Assembly (NCBI RefSeq): GCF_002930615.1
Contig: NZ_PSNX01000002.1
Location: forward strand, 280,069-344,068
DNA: 64,000 nucleotides
Source of the DNA: Caldimonas caldifontis
GTDB lineage: Bacteria > Pseudomonadota > Gammaproteobacteria > Burkholderiales > Burkholderiaceae_C
Direction of reading: 5' to 3'
The notes under the pieces are model-generated. The model was not told the DNA's origin and ran no database searches. It worked only from the letters and a program-made list of their open reading frames with translations. This document shows, piece by piece, positions 63,090-64,000 of the stretch. The translations under genes were made by a program, and so were the position numbers. The first letter of the stretch is position 1. The number at the start of each line of letters is the position of its first letter.

Positions 63090-64000
63090 ATGAAAATCGG
63101 AACCAAGCTGTGGTGCGCCACGGCCGTCATCGCCGTCTGTCAGCTCGGCCTGGTGGCCATCTCCGGCGTGCGCTCGGCATCCTCGACCCAGTTCTTCGAC
63201 ACCCACCAGTCAGCCCATGAGGCCAAGCTCGATGCTGCCATGCAATGGCAGGCCGAACGGGCAGCCCTCACGGCGAGAACGCAAACTCTGGCGTTGGCGT
63301 TGGATGACAGCGCCGCACTGCGTGAAGTCCAGGCTGGCGTGGAAGTGGCGCACCGCAACATCCAAAGCCAAGCCGCCCGATTGGAGGCCAGCGCGTTGTC
63401 GGCTGAAGAGCGCGAGGCGCTCAAGCAGGCTCTTGAACACCACTCCCGGCTGGTGGCACTGGCGGAGCGAGCCGTCCAGTTGCGCGCGTCCAATGACCGA
63501 TCAGCACTCGAGACGCTGCTTGCCTCGGACATTCCGGCATCTACCCGCGCGGGTCAGGACGTCCACCAAGCTCTTCTGGCGGCGATGGCATCTTCGGCCA
63601 CCCAGTTCAAAGCCGCGTTCAAGTCGCAGCGCCAAGCCACCATCACCATGGCGGGCGTGGCCGCTGTGCTGGTGCTCACGCTGCTCGTGGTGGGCACACG
63701 TTGGCTGATCCATTCGATCCGTGACCCGCTGCAGCGGGCCGTCGAGTCCGCCCGGCGCATCTCACAGGGCGACCTGGCCACCCCATTGCAGGAAGGGCGC
63801 CAGGATGAGATCGGCGAGATGGTACGTGCACTCGCTCAGATGCAGTCCTCTTTGCGCGAGACGGTCACTCAGGTTCAGCGGTCCACCGACAGCATCTCCA
63901 CCGCCAGTGCAGAGATCGCCACGGGCAACCAGGACCTGAGCTCGCGCACCGAGCAGGCCGCCTCCTCCCTGCAGCAGACCGCCTCCTCCATGGAGCAGCT
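63090..64000 (+). CDS. Membrane-bound methyl-accepting chemotaxis protein (N-terminal part, cut by window edge)
   Basis: About 303 codons are present with no stop before the edge. The protein starts MKIGTKLWCATAVIAVCQLG, giving a first membrane segment near 6-27. A mostly helical periplasmic domain of about 165 residues follows (four-helix-bundle type), then a second membrane segment (ITMAGVAAVLVLTLLVVGTR, about 187-206) and a HAMP domain (PLQRAVESARRISQGDLATP). The start of the methylation helix reads ASAEIATGNQDLSSRTEQAA, as in Tar/Tsr-class receptors. The ligand cannot be predicted. Confidence 0.93.
   Translation, partial: MKIGTKLWCATAVIAVCQLGLVAISGVRSASSTQFFDTHQSAHEAKLDAAMQWQAERAALTARTQTLALALDDSAALREVQAGVEVAHRNIQSQAARLEASALSAEEREALKQALEHHSRLVALAERAVQLRASNDRSALETLLASDIPASTRAGQDVHQALLAAMASSATQFKAAFKSQRQATITMAGVAAVLVLTLLVVGTRWLIHSIRDPLQRAVESARRISQGDLATPLQEGRQDEIGEMVRALAQMQSSLRETVTQVQRSTDSISTASAEIATGNQDLSSRTEQAASSLQQTASSMEQ

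Noticed and set aside
1..64000. tRNA, rRNA, CRISPR arrays, insertion sequences, prophage or integrase genes
   Set aside because: Looked for throughout; no repeat-spacer pattern, transposase-like protein, or RNA-gene-like segment was seen, so the polysaccharide block carries no visible mobility signature.

Overview
The window is about 64 kb of GC-rich bacterial DNA. It is almost entirely a flagellar and chemotaxis super-cluster. The combination of an FlhDC master regulator, FlhF/FlhG, FlgM/FliA, FlgN, a FlgJ with a glucosaminidase domain, CheZ and MotAB, together with the gene order, points to a betaproteobacterium of the order Burkholderiales (Comamonadaceae or Sphaerotilaceae-like). No rRNA gene, tRNA gene, CRISPR array, insertion sequence or phage gene was seen.

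Layout. (1) 1-7479, minus strand: rod, hook and ring operon flgBCDEFGHIJK, with flgK cut by the window edge. (2) 7681-9302, plus: flgA, then flgM-flgN behind a sigma-28 promoter. (3) 9353-21303, minus: a 12-kb block with no flagellar gene. It encodes a zinc-ribbon (TackOD1-like)/degenerate-GGDEF protein, a processive-type GT2 polysaccharide synthase, a TolC outer-membrane channel fused to a sugar-hydrolase-like barrel, a HlyD/Alg44-like adaptor and a FAAL-PCP-C-A-PCP-TE non-ribosomal peptide synthetase. (4) 21466-29237, minus: soluble chemoreceptor, fliA, flhG, flhF, flhA, flhB. (5) 29337-34653, minus: ycgR, fliT, fliS, fliD and two tandem flagellin genes. (6) 35121-40274, plus: a 1717-residue methyltransferase/multi-glycosyltransferase, probably for flagellin glycosylation. 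(7) 40450-44474, plus: flhDC, then motAB-cheYZ. (8) fliE (minus) divergent from fliFGHIJK and fliLMNOPQR (plus), up to 56124. (9) 56208-59829: a GAF-GGDEF-EAL gene split by an in-frame TGA, then a REC-histidine kinase and its NarL-type regulator on the other strand. (10) 59998-64000, plus: a small CheZ-like protein, a second cheY, cheA, and the start of a membrane chemoreceptor that runs off the edge.

Regulation can partly be read from the sequence. Matches to the sigma-28 pattern TMAA-N15/16-GYCGATAW lie upstream of flgM, fliS, fliD, the second flagellin gene and motA (late genes). A different recurrent motif, GAATAGCG or GAATAATCG, lies upstream of the middle operons (flgA/flgB, flhB, fliE/fliF, fliL) and resembles FlhDC half-sites. 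YcgR, the GAF-GGDEF-EAL gene and the degenerate-GGDEF protein give the locus a cyclic-di-GMP theme.

The most unusual content is the 12-kb polysaccharide/lipopeptide block. Its parts suggest synthesis of a secreted polymer with a dedicated envelope-spanning exit, coupled to synthesis of an N-acyl amino acid (glycine predicted). Other oddities are an FlhG without a Walker A lysine that keeps its FlhF-activating motif, and the small CheZ-like protein next to cheA.
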